A stretch of DNA of 11,935 bases from an uncultured Spongiibacteraceae bacterium (GTDB lineage Bacteria; Pseudomonadota; Gammaproteobacteria; Pseudomonadales; CAMLJR01). Under the pieces are notes generated by a model. The model was not told the origin of the DNA. It saw nothing but the letters and a program-made list of their open reading frames with translations, and did no database searches. This document shows, piece after piece, positions 6,342 to 11,935 of the stretch. The position numbers and the translations under genes are program-made. Position 1 is the stretch's first letter, and the number at the start of each line of letters is the position of its first letter. The stretch is taken from NCBI GenBank assembly GCA_946480345.1, contig CAMLJR010000085.1, forward strand, positions 1 to 11,935. The letters are read 5' to 3'.

Positions 6342-9267
6342 TCTCGCCACGCTGCTCGGTATCGGGCTCGTCTACCTTCTTTTATTGTTTGCGATCGCGC
6401 ATTTCAGCGAACGCGGCTACATTCCAAAACGCTGGCAGCGCCACCCCCTCGTTTACATTTTTTCGCTTGGCGTTTTCGGCGGCACCACGCTGATTTACAA
6501 CACCGTCGAAACGGCCTACCACTACGGTTATGGATATCTCGCCCTCTACAGCGGCATTGGCGGAACCTTTTTACTCGCACCGCTATTGTTGTCGCCGCTA
6601 CTGCGCATTTGCCGCTTGTATCAATTGAGCTCACTGGCGGATCTGCTGACATTTCGCTTTCGCAGCCCATGGGTTGGTTCCGCAGTCACGATATTCATGT
6701 TGATTGCGATGATGCCGCTGTTGGCACTGCAGATTCGCGCGGTCGCCGACACCGTGCACATTCTCAACAGCGGTAGCGGAACTACGCATGCCGGCAGTAG
6801 CGCCGATGGTCTCGCGCTAGGGTTCTGTCTTGTCATATCGGCGTTTGCGATTTTGTTCGGCTCGAAACATCGGTCGGCGCACCAGCGTCACGATGGATTA
6901 GTCATGGCAGTCGCATTCGAATCGCTGGTGAAACTGCTGACGTTACTCGCCGTGGGTGCGGTAGTCGTTTTCGGTGTCTTCGGAAGTTGGCCCGGTATGC
7001 AGGAGTGGCTGGTAGCGCATCCGGATGTGCTCGCGCAATTGCGATCTCCGTTGCGTCAGGATTCGGCGCGCTCGCTGATGCTGATTTTCTTCTCGGTGAC
7101 GATTTGCATGCCGCATATGTTTCATATGCTGTTTGCGGAAAACCCAAACCCGCGCGCGCTGCATATCGCAAGCTGGGGTTTTTCGATCGTGCTGCTGCTG
7201 TTGAGCCTGCCGGTGCTGCCGATTTTATGGGCGGGATTCAAACTCAACAGCATCCTGCCGCCCGAATACTTTTCGCTCGCGGTCGGTATCGAATTGCAGC
7301 AGCCGCTGCTTACGTTGCTGGTGTTTATCGGCGGTCTGTCCGCGGCCAGCGGCACCATTATCGTGACGACGCTGGCGCTGGCGTCAATGTGTCTGAACCA
7401 TCTGGTCTTGCCGTTTTACCAACCGAGTAATGAGAGCGATATTTATCGCTGGCTGCTGTGGATTCGCCGACTGTTGATTGCGGCAATTATTCTCGGCGGT
7501 TACTGGTTCTATCACAGCATCGGCGGCTATCAGGCATTATCGAGTCTCGGCCTGACCGCGTGCGTCGCCACGCTGCAGTTCATGCCTGCGGTGCTCGCGG
7601 TGTTGTATTGGCCACGTGGAAATCGCGCCGGCATGCTCAGCGGATTATGCGTCGGCTTTCTAATCTGGTTCGTATTTTTATTGTTGCCGCTGGTCAGCGA
7701 TTTCAATCTGGCGACGGTATTAAATGTCTGGTTCGACATCAAACTACCCGACGAAATCTGGAGTACCACCACGCTGATTTCGCTGGCGGCGAATACGCTG
7801 TTATTCGTGCTGATTTCGCTGTTGGTGCCATCGTCGGATGAGGAACGCGCCGCCGCCGAAGTTTGTGCGCTCGACGATTTGAATCGGCCGAAACGATTGG
7901 CGCTGAAAGTGCGCGACGCCGCTGAAATCCAGAAGCGTCTCGGCGAGGCGCTCGGCGAGCTCGGCGCGGAACGCGAAGTCACGCGCGCGCTCAACGATCT
8001 GAAACTGGATCGCTCCGAAAACCGCCCTTATGCACTGCGGCGTCTGCGCGATCGTATCGAAATCAACTTATCGGGGTTGCTCGGACCGTCGGTAGCCCAC
8101 GACATGGTGAATCGTCTGCTGCCGTATGAACAACCCGATAGCGACAGCACCGAAGACATCAACCTGATCGAAGCGCGGCTCGAACGCTACAAATACCATT
8201 TGACGGGCCTCGCCGCCGATCTCGATAGCTTGCGCCGCCACCACCGCCAGACCCTTCAGGATTTGCCGATCGGCCTCTGCTCGCTCGGCCGCGACCGCGA
8301 AATCCTGATGTGGAATCGGACGATGGAGGAATTAACCGGCGTCGAGCAACGCGACGTGCTCGGCTCGCACGTATCGAATCTGCCGCTGCCGTGGCGCGAT
8401 GTGCTCGATCAATTCTTCCATTCGCAGGAAGCGCATTTGCGCAAACGCGAAATCGCGATAGGCCATCAATCGCGCTGGATTAGCCTTCTCAAAGCGAGTG
8501 AGGAGCATGCGGACTATCAGGATGGACAGGTGATCGTTGTCGAGGATGTCACCGAAACACATCTGCTGGAGGAAGAGCTGGTACACAGCGAACGACTCGC
8601 ATCGATCGGCCGACTCGCGGCAGGCGTCGCGCATGAGATTGGCAATCCGGTAACAGGCATTGCCTGTCTGGCGCAAAACCTGAAATACGACACCACTAAT
8701 CCGGACAGCCTTGAAACCGCTGCCGAAATTCTCAAACAGACTGGCCGCATCTCGCGCATCGTGCAGACGCTGGTGAATTTTGCGCACGCCGGCGCCAATC
8801 GCAACGAACCCGAGCCGGTTTCGCTCGAACGCAGTGTCGACGAAGCGATCCAGCTACTGGCATTGAACAAGGAGGCACGGCCGGTTCATTTTCTGAATCT
8901 GTGCTCAGCGGATGCGCTGGTGCTGGCCGACGATCAGCGGTTGTTACAGGTGTTCGTTAACTTGCTGTCGAATGCCCGCGATGCCAGCGCTGACGGCCAG
9001 TCGATTACCGTCGACTGCGAAACGATCGACGGACAGGTACACATCATGGTGGCCGATGAAGGTACGGGTATTGCGCGCGAACATATCGATCGCATCTTCG
9101 AACCGTTCTTCACCACCAAGGAAGCCGGTAAAGGCACCGGCCTTGGGCTAGCAATGGTGTACAGCATCGTCGAGGACCTGAATGGCGATGTCGAGATCGA
9201 AAGCCCGATCGCCGAACTCGGCCACGGCACCCGAGTTCATTTATGGCTGCCAAGCGGCACGATTTGA
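6331..9267 (+). CDS. cbrA: Transporter-fused sensor histidine kinase CbrA
   Basis: This 978-residue protein has the rare CbrA architecture. Residues about 1-505 form a multi-spanning sodium:solute symporter (SLC5-like) domain. A helical linker runs through about 510-635, where the STAC domain lies in relatives. A PAS domain (about 640-745, [10 protein letters not shown]...[13 protein letters not shown]) follows. The HisKA segment has phospho-acceptor H768 in GVAHEIGNP, and the ATPase domain has its N box at N881, DEGTG at 909 and [10 protein letters not shown] near 932. CbrA senses carbon/nitrogen or histidine status and phosphorylates CbrB. AAGG lies six bases before ATG 6331. All catalytic motifs are intact. 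It is followed after 109 bp by cbrB. Confidence 0.96.
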   Translation: MSFSLATLLGIGLVYLLLLFAIAHFSERGYIPKRWQRHPLVYIFSLGVFGGTTLIYNTVETAYHYGYGYLALYSGIGGTFLLAPLLLSPLLRICRLYQLSSLADLLTFRFRSPWVGSAVTIFMLIAMMPLLALQIRAVADTVHILNSGSGTTHAGSSADGLALGFCLVISAFAILFGSKHRSAHQRHDGLVMAVAFESLVKLLTLLAVGAVVVFGVFGSWPGMQEWLVAHPDVLAQLRSPLRQDSARSLMLIFFSVTICMPHMFHMLFAENPNPRALHIASWGFSIVLLLLSLPVLPILWAGFKLNSILPPEYFSLAVGIELQQPLLTLLVFIGGLSAASGTIIVTTLALASMCLNHLVLPFYQPSNESDIYRWLLWIRRLLIAAIILGGYWFYHSIGGYQALSSLGLTACVATLQFMPAVLAVLYWPRGNRAGMLSGLCVGFLIWFVFLLLPLVSDFNLATVLNVWFDIKLPDEIWSTTTLISLAANTLLFVLISLLVPSSDEERAAAEVCALDDLNRPKRLALKVRDAAEIQKRLGEALGELGAEREVTRALNDLKLDRSENRPYALRRLRDRIEINLSGLLGPSVAHDMVNRLLPYEQPDSDSTEDINLIEARLERYKYHLTGLAADLDSLRRHHRQTLQDLPIGLCSLGRDREILMWNRTMEELTGVEQRDVLGSHVSNLPLPWRDVLDQFFHSQEAHLRKREIAIGHQSRWISLLKASEEHADYQDGQVIVVEDVTETHLLEEELVHSERLASIGRLAAGVAHEIGNPVTGIACLAQNLKYDTTNPDSLETAAEILKQTGRISRIVQTLVNFAHAGANRNEPEPVSLERSVDEAIQLLALNKEARPVHFLNLCSADALVLADDQRLLQVFVNLLSNARDASADGQSITVDCETIDGQVHIMVADEGTGIAREHIDRIFEPFFTTKEAGKGTGLGLAMVYSIVEDLNGDVEIESPIAELGHGTRVHLWLPSGTI

Positions 9268-9318
9268 AGCGCGGTTCGCGCCATCCGGTCGCTCCGGGCG
9301 GCTGGCATAAAACGACGT

Positions 9319-9364
9319 GACGCGCTAAGGTGTCGCGTCGAGTGTTACCGCGCTACACAGCGCG
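9319..9364 (+). other. Two G+C-rich hairpins in the cbrA-cbrB gap
   Basis: GACGCG (9319-9324) pairs with CGCGTC (9334-9339) around a nine-base loop. CGCGCT (9349-9354) pairs with AGCGCG (9359-9364) around ACAC. No T-tract follows, and the second hairpin ends 12 bases before the cbrB ATG, which has no clear Shine-Dalgarno site. They could limit readthrough from cbrA or control cbrB translation (inference). Confidence 0.45.
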
Positions 9365-9376
9365 CTGTTCCTGGTT

Positions 9377-10837
9377 ATGAGCGTTCCTATGGACAAAATT
9401 CTGATCGTCGAAGATGAAGACGTTATCCGTAATGCGCTGCGGCGATTGCTCGAGCGCAGCGGTTATCTGGTTTCAGAGGCAATCTCGGTTCAGGACGCGC
9501 TCGACCATCAGGATCTCGAAAGCTTTCAGCTGATCATCAGCGACCTGCGCCTGCCCGGCGCGCCCGGCACCGATCTGATTCAAAAGACCGATGAAGTGCC
9601 AGTCCTGATAATGACCAGCTACGCGAGCGTGCGCTCGGCGATCGACTCATTGAAAGCCGGCGCTGTGGATTACATCGCCAAGCCCTTCAATCACGATGAA
9701 ATGCTCGCCACCGTGCAGCAGATCATCGCGGACAATCGCCATGACAGCGGCGATGGCAGCCAGCCGGCGCAGAAGCGCACGGGTAAGCGCGGACAACCGC
9801 AACTCGGCGGCATGATCGGCAACTGCAAACCCATGCAGAAGTTGTACGAACATATTCAGAAAGTTGCGCCGACCGATACCACTGTGCTGATCCACGGCGA
9901 AACGGGCACCGGTAAAGAGCTGGTTGCGCGCGCCATCCATCAGCAAAGCAAGCGTGCCGATCAACCGCTGATTTGCGTGAACTGCGCGGCGATTCCGGAA
10001 ACGCTGATCGAATCGGAATTGTTCGGTTATGAAAAAGGGGCTTTCACCGGCGCCAATACCAATCGTATCGGCTTAATCGAAGCCGCCGACGGTGGCACGC
10101 TGTTTCTCGACGAAATTGGCGAGCTGCCAATCGAAGCGCAGGCGCGGTTGTTGCGATTCATCCAGGAAGACGAAATTCGTCGTATTGGCTCGGTTCAGTC
10201 GAAGCAAGTCAATGTGCGACTGATCTGCGCAACACACCGCGATTTGAAATCGTTATCGGAACAAGGTGAATTTCGACAAGACCTCTTCTACCGCATCAAT
10301 GTGATGCGACTGACGCTGCCGCCTCTGCGCGAACGCGGCAAAGATATTCTCGAAATCGCCGAGGTGCTGCTACAGCGTCGCTGCGAAGAGCTCGACAAAT
10401 CGCTGCTTCATTTCTCCCCGAAAGCCATTCAGGCAATCACGACATACACTTGGCCGGGAAATGTGCGCGAGCTTGAAAATGTGATTGAGCGCGCCGTCAT
10501 TCTCTGCGAGGGCGAGGAAATCGATAACGATATGCTCGATATCGATCTCGAATTGGTCAATGTGAATCAATTGCGAACGAGCAAAGAGACGCCGCTGAGT
10601 GTCGTCGGCGATTACGCGCCGTCAAAGCCGCAACCGCTGACGATGAGTGCCGATCCGGCGGAAGATTTGTCGCTGGAAGATTACTTCCAACGCTTCGTTC
10701 TAGAACACCAGGATTCAATGAGCGAAACCGAGCTGGCGCAAAAGCTGGGTGTCAGCCGCAAATGTCTATGGGAACGTCGCCAGCGTTTCGGTATTCCGCG
10801 CAAAAAATCCGGCTCCAAAACCGCAAGCGCGGGCTGA
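9377..10837 (+). CDS. cbrB: NtrC-family sigma-54 response regulator CbrB
   Basis: This 486-residue regulator has a receiver domain (about 5-125). Its phospho-acceptor is D56 (IISDLRLPG), with acidic pocket EDED and K in KPF. The AAA+ domain (about 150-390) carries Walker A GETGTGKE (174-181), the sigma-54 contact loop GAFTGA (221-226), Walker B GGTLFLDEIGE and GNVRELENVIERAV. A linker then leads to a Fis-type helix-turn-helix (about 450-480, ETELAQKLGVSRKCLWERR). All functions look intact. CbrB is phosphorylated by CbrA and activates sigma-54 promoters of CrcZ-type RNAs and amino-acid catabolism genes. ATG 9377 and the in-frame ATG 9389 are both possible starts, and the second gives the usual short N-terminus. 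Two matching target promoters lie directly downstream. Confidence 0.96.
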   Translation: MSVPMDKILIVEDEDVIRNALRRLLERSGYLVSEAISVQDALDHQDLESFQLIISDLRLPGAPGTDLIQKTDEVPVLIMTSYASVRSAIDSLKAGAVDYIAKPFNHDEMLATVQQIIADNRHDSGDGSQPAQKRTGKRGQPQLGGMIGNCKPMQKLYEHIQKVAPTDTTVLIHGETGTGKELVARAIHQQSKRADQPLICVNCAAIPETLIESELFGYEKGAFTGANTNRIGLIEAADGGTLFLDEIGELPIEAQARLLRFIQEDEIRRIGSVQSKQVNVRLICATHRDLKSLSEQGEFRQDLFYRINVMRLTLPPLRERGKDILEIAEVLLQRRCEELDKSLLHFSPKAIQAITTYTWPGNVRELENVIERAVILCEGEEIDNDMLDIDLELVNVNQLRTSKETPLSVVGDYAPSKPQPLTMSADPAEDLSLEDYFQRFVLEHQDSMSETELAQKLGVSRKCLWERRQRFGIPRKKSGSKTASAG

Positions 10838-10842
10838 GTGCT

Positions 10843-10880
10843 GTAACAGCAATTCCTCTTCTGTCAAATCAGGCTGTTAC
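10843..10880. repeat. Inverted repeat GTAACAGC / GCTGTTAC after cbrB
   Basis: GTAACAGC at 10843-10850 and GCTGTTAC at 10873-10880 are perfect inverted copies 22 bp apart, starting six bases after the cbrB stop. The right arm is the first half-site of the unit 1 activator array. The left arm is an extra half-site that has no counterpart in unit 2. Confidence 0.6.
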
Positions 10881-10923
10881 TCTCGCTCTCGTTTCGTAAC
10901 GATTTCCGAGAAGGAACGTAACA
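10875..10923 (+). promoter_or_regulatory. CbrB-type upstream activating sites, unit 1
   Basis: Three half-sites are present: TGTTAC (10875-10880), GTAAC (10896-10900) and GTAACA (10918-10923). Gaps between the five-base cores are 15 and 17 bp. From the literature as I recall it, CbrB binds paired TGTTAC/GTAACA half-sites separated by roughly this distance upstream of crcZ. The last site lies 75 bp before the -24 GG, a normal distance for a sigma-54 enhancer. Confidence 0.78.
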
Positions 10924-10995
10924 ACCCCCTCTGTCACCGCGCAACAACCCGCCAGAAAATTAACACAACCAATTGAATCTAAAGATATTTATCTG

Positions 10996-11012
10996 TTGGC
11001 ACGGAGCGTGCT
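10996..11012 (+). promoter_or_regulatory. Sigma-54 promoter of CrcZ-like RNA 1
   Basis: TTGGCACGGAGCGTGCT has GG at 10998-10999 and GC at 11010-11011, the obligatory GG-N10-GC spacing. TGGCAC is the consensus -24 element. The -12 element is GTGCT instead of TTGCT. The predicted start is about 11021-11023. It lies downstream of three CbrB-type half-sites. Confidence 0.87.
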
Positions 11013-11020
11013 CTATTAGC

Positions 11021-11167
11021 GACAAACAATAACAATAGATAATAAAAAAGCTGGTTGCGCGTTTAGAAAGAACGTAACCACCAAACAATAAAAATAATGA
11101 ATGATGACTTTTAACAATAAAAACAACAGATGAAATGAGACCTGGATGGGGAAGAGAAATCTTCCCC
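11021..11167 (+). ncRNA. crcZ: CrcZ-like Hfq/Crc-titrating RNA, unit 1
   Basis: This is a predicted 147-nt RNA made from the sigma-54 promoter, in the crcZ position between cbrB and pcnB. It is rich in (A-R-N)n tracts. AACAATAACAATAGA lies at 11025-11039. AACAATAA at 11084-11091 continues as AAAATAATGA. AACAATAA at 11113-11120 is followed by AAAACAACAGA. The exact AACAATAA motif thus occurs three times. A hairpin (TGGTTGCG at 11052-11059 with CGTAACCA at 11073-11080) separates the first cluster from the other two, and a GGGGAAGA/TCTTCCCC hairpin closes the RNA. CrcZ RNAs bind the distal face of Hfq together with Crc and relieve catabolite repression. No U-tract marks the end, so the 3' end is uncertain, and no long protein frame fits. 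Confidence 0.8.
11148..11167 (+). terminator. 3' hairpin of RNA 1
   Basis: GGGGAAGA-GAAA-TCTTCCCC is a perfect eight-pair stem with a GAAA loop. The following bases are GTTCGC, not a T-tract, so it may be a processing or protective 3' structure rather than an intrinsic terminator. Confidence 0.55.
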
Positions 11168-11210
11168 GTTCGCATTACCCTGCCCTCTCTAAGCCTCCTT
11201 CGATTACTCC

Positions 11211-11227
11211 CAAACTTTTTAAGTTTG
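11211..11227. other. A+T hairpin between the two RNA units
   Basis: CAAACTT-TTT-AAGTTTG is a perfect seven-pair inverted repeat, 44 bases after the unit 1 hairpin and eleven before the unit 2 activator sites. It is weak, but it could contribute to ending unit 1 transcripts. Confidence 0.35.
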
Positions 11228-11237
11228 ATTGCTAGAC

Positions 11238-11285
11238 GTTACCTGTTTTGCTCATCCGTAACATTTAAGGGGGTAATACGTAACA
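11238..11285 (+). promoter_or_regulatory. CbrB-type upstream activating sites, unit 2
   Basis: Half-sites GTTAC (11238-11242), GTAACA (11258-11263) and GTAACA (11280-11285) have core gaps of 15 and 17 bp, then 75 bp to the -24 GG. Each distance is identical to unit 1, and every site lies 362 bp downstream of its counterpart. Confidence 0.78.
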
Positions 11286-11357
11286 TCTTCGTATTGCCGC
11301 GGAAGAGTCGGAATGAAGCAAAAAACTCAACCCACTGTTTTTTATAGCGTTATTTTA

Positions 11358-11374
11358 TTGGCATAGCTCATGCT
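11358..11374 (+). promoter_or_regulatory. Sigma-54 promoter of CrcZ-like RNA 2
   Basis: TTGGCATAGCTCATGCT has GG at 11360-11361 and GC at 11372-11373 with GG-N10-GC spacing. Compared with unit 1, the -24 element ends in T instead of C, and -12 is ATGCT. The predicted start is about 11383-11385. An activator array lies at the correct distance. Confidence 0.82.
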
Positions 11375-11382
11375 CTTATTTG

Positions 11383-11469
11383 GACAGAATAAAAATAACG
11401 ATTTTTTGTGACTTAATAAGAATAAAAACACACGAGAGGCTTGGAAGGGGAAAGAAGATTTTCTTTCCC
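11383..11469 (+). ncRNA. Second, shorter CrcZ-like RNA, unit 2
   Basis: This is a predicted RNA of about 87 nt starting GACA, like unit 1. It carries two (A-R-N)n tracts, AATAAAAATAAC (11388-11399) and AATAAGAATAAAAAC (11415-11429). Neither contains the exact AAYAAYAA motif. It closes with GGGAAAGAA-GATT-TTCTTTCCC, preceded by GAGAGGCTTGGAAG, which resembles GAGACCTGGATG before the unit 1 hairpin. Compared with unit 1 it lacks about 63 nt, including the middle hairpin and one motif cluster. It may be a CrcY/CrcX-like second sponge or a decaying duplicate. It could equally serve as a leader of pcnB, 116 bp downstream. Confidence 0.68.
11448..11469 (+). terminator. 3' hairpin of RNA 2
   Basis: GGGAAAGAA, loop GATT, TTCTTTCCC is a perfect nine-pair stem followed by TCTCTTCCCC. 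T residues are interspersed with C, so intrinsic termination would be weak. Confidence 0.55.
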
Positions 11470-11534
11470 TCTCTTCCCCACCCGCAATCCCTTAAACAAC
11501 ATCGCCACCCAATCGTATTCGTGCGAAATCTGCA

Positions 11535-11543
11535 TGTTAGAAT
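11535..11543 (+). promoter_or_regulatory. Candidate extended -10 promoter for pcnB
   Basis: TGTTAGAAT fits TG-N-TATAAT with one mismatch in the hexamer (TAGAAT). No good -35 lies 17 bp upstream, which is acceptable for an extended -10 promoter. The predicted start is near 11550, giving a leader of about 36 bases. Confidence 0.45.
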
Positions 11544-11585
11544 CCGCTGCTCCGACATTTCCTTGCCCGTAGAGAGAGAATCTGT

Positions 11586-11935
11586 TTGAAGTGGTTATCC
11601 GGCCTATTGAAATGGCTTCCTGAGCGCATGTCGTCCAGCCAATCGAATTCTGATCCGTCCTCGAATTCGGGCTCCCTCTCGAACTCACCCCCAACTTCGA
11701 ATTCACGAAGAAATAAGAAAGCCTCAAGCCGAGAAGTCGAATTGAAGCCCGTCATTATTTCGCGCGACGCACATGGCATTTCGCGCAAATCAATCAGCGA
11801 TGGTGCGTTAAAAGTTATTGCCCGATTGCGCGCAGGTGGTTTCCAGGCCTATCTGGTAGGCGGCGGCGTGCGGGATTTACTGCTTGGCGGCCATCCCAAA
11901 GATTTCGATGTCGCCACCGATGCGCATCCCGAGCA
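11586..11935 (+). CDS. pcnB: Poly(A) polymerase PcnB, N-terminal part
   Basis: The window ends 116 codons into this gene. PcnB adds 3' poly(A) tails to RNA, promoting its decay. The nucleotidyltransferase core is visible as [28 protein letters not shown] (read as blocks): the GG(G)VRD motif and catalytic DxD (DFD). I favour a TTG start at 11586 ([14 protein letters not shown]...), seven bases after an AGAGAGAG purine tract. ATG 11628 lacks a site. An in-frame TAG at 11538 limits the frame upstream. Residues about 15-45 are a Ser/Asn-rich low-complexity stretch ending in RRNKK, built from repeats of TCGAATTC. pcnB follows the crc RNA locus in Pseudomonas too. Confidence 0.88.
   Translation, partial: MKWLSGLLKWLPERMSSSQSNSDPSSNSGSLSNSPPTSNSRRNKKASSREVELKPVIISRDAHGISRKSISDGALKVIARLRAGGFQAYLVGGGVRDLLLGGHPKDFDVATDAHPE
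11640..11705 (+). repeat. Interspersed TCGAATTC repeats in the pcnB N-terminal coding region
   Basis: The 8-mer TCGAATTC occurs three times within about 60 bp (near 11642, 11661 and 11696), and a variant TCGAACTC lies near 11678. In frame they encode repeated Ser-Asn-Ser, producing the low-complexity linker before the polymerase core. Confidence 0.55.

Noticed and set aside
9301..9320. TGGCAT in the cbrA-cbrB gap as a sigma-54 -24 element
   Set aside because: Twelve bases after GG there is CG, not GC, so the obligatory -12 element is missing.
10960..11347. Small open frames (about 70 codons) on both strands between cbrB and pcnB
   Set aside because: They have no Shine-Dalgarno sites and unlike codon use. 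They coincide with A-rich tracts and hairpins better explained by the sponge RNAs and their promoters.
11376..11788. Minus-strand frames of 60-104 codons over unit 2 and the pcnB start
   Set aside because: They are antisense to RNA 2 and the Ser/Asn-rich PcnB linker. Low complexity keeps the opposite strand open by chance.
1..11935. CRISPR array, insertion sequence, prophage or integron features
   Set aside because: I saw no regularly spaced repeats, transposase motifs, terminal inverted repeats or integrase. The gene order is core chromosome.

Overview
The window is chromosomal DNA of a gammaproteobacterium. The evidence is the block dksA – gluQ – small membrane ORF – cbrA – cbrB – non-coding RNA – pcnB, which is the gene order known around cbrAB in Pseudomonas and relatives. 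G+C is moderate (roughly mid-50s % by eye). Most genes have recognisable Shine-Dalgarno sites, and TTG starts appear twice. I cannot name the genus. The left half does not look specifically Pseudomonas-like, so a cbrAB-bearing relative (Pseudomonadales/Cellvibrionales sensu lato) is a reasonable guess.

Left part (1-4450). The 3' end of an L,D-transpeptidase gene (+) runs into a strong bidirectional terminator. tRNA-Arg(ACG) (-) follows, with a good sigma-70 promoter whose spacer contains a perfect inverted repeat. Four minus-strand genes then read in the order PLP aminotransferase, CnoX/YbbN thioredoxin-TPR protein, secreted PhoA-type alkaline phosphatase, DUF4404-like small protein, with short gaps that suggest co-transcription. 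The phosphatase frame is cut by an in-frame TAA. The conserved C-terminal helix is still encoded, in the same frame, just beyond it. A 25-codon ORF carrying an AACAACAA motif precedes the aminotransferase and overlaps its TTG start.

Right part (4680-11935, all +). dksA has its own terminator. It is followed by gluQ (glutamyl-Q tRNA-Asp synthetase), a 58-residue membrane peptide in the cbrX position that overlaps cbrA by 11 nt, cbrA (transporter-fused sensor kinase), cbrB (NtrC-type sigma-54 activator) and finally pcnB (poly(A) polymerase, cut by the window edge).

The most notable region is the 750-bp gap between cbrB and pcnB. It holds two tandem CrcZ-like regulatory RNA units. Each unit has three GTTAC/GTAAC half-sites, a 75-bp spacer, a GG-N10-GC sigma-54 promoter, a predicted start at GACA, A-rich (A-R-N)n Hfq/Crc-binding tracts, and a GGGGAA/TTCCCC-type 3' hairpin. 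Every promoter element of unit 2 lies exactly 362 bp downstream of its counterpart in unit 1, although the surrounding sequence has diverged. The logic inferred from the family is that CbrA/CbrB respond to carbon or carbon/nitrogen status. CbrB with sigma-54 RNA polymerase then makes the RNAs, which titrate Hfq/Crc and relieve catabolite repression. Here the output appears doubled in tandem, with a long motif-rich RNA followed by a shorter, degenerate one.
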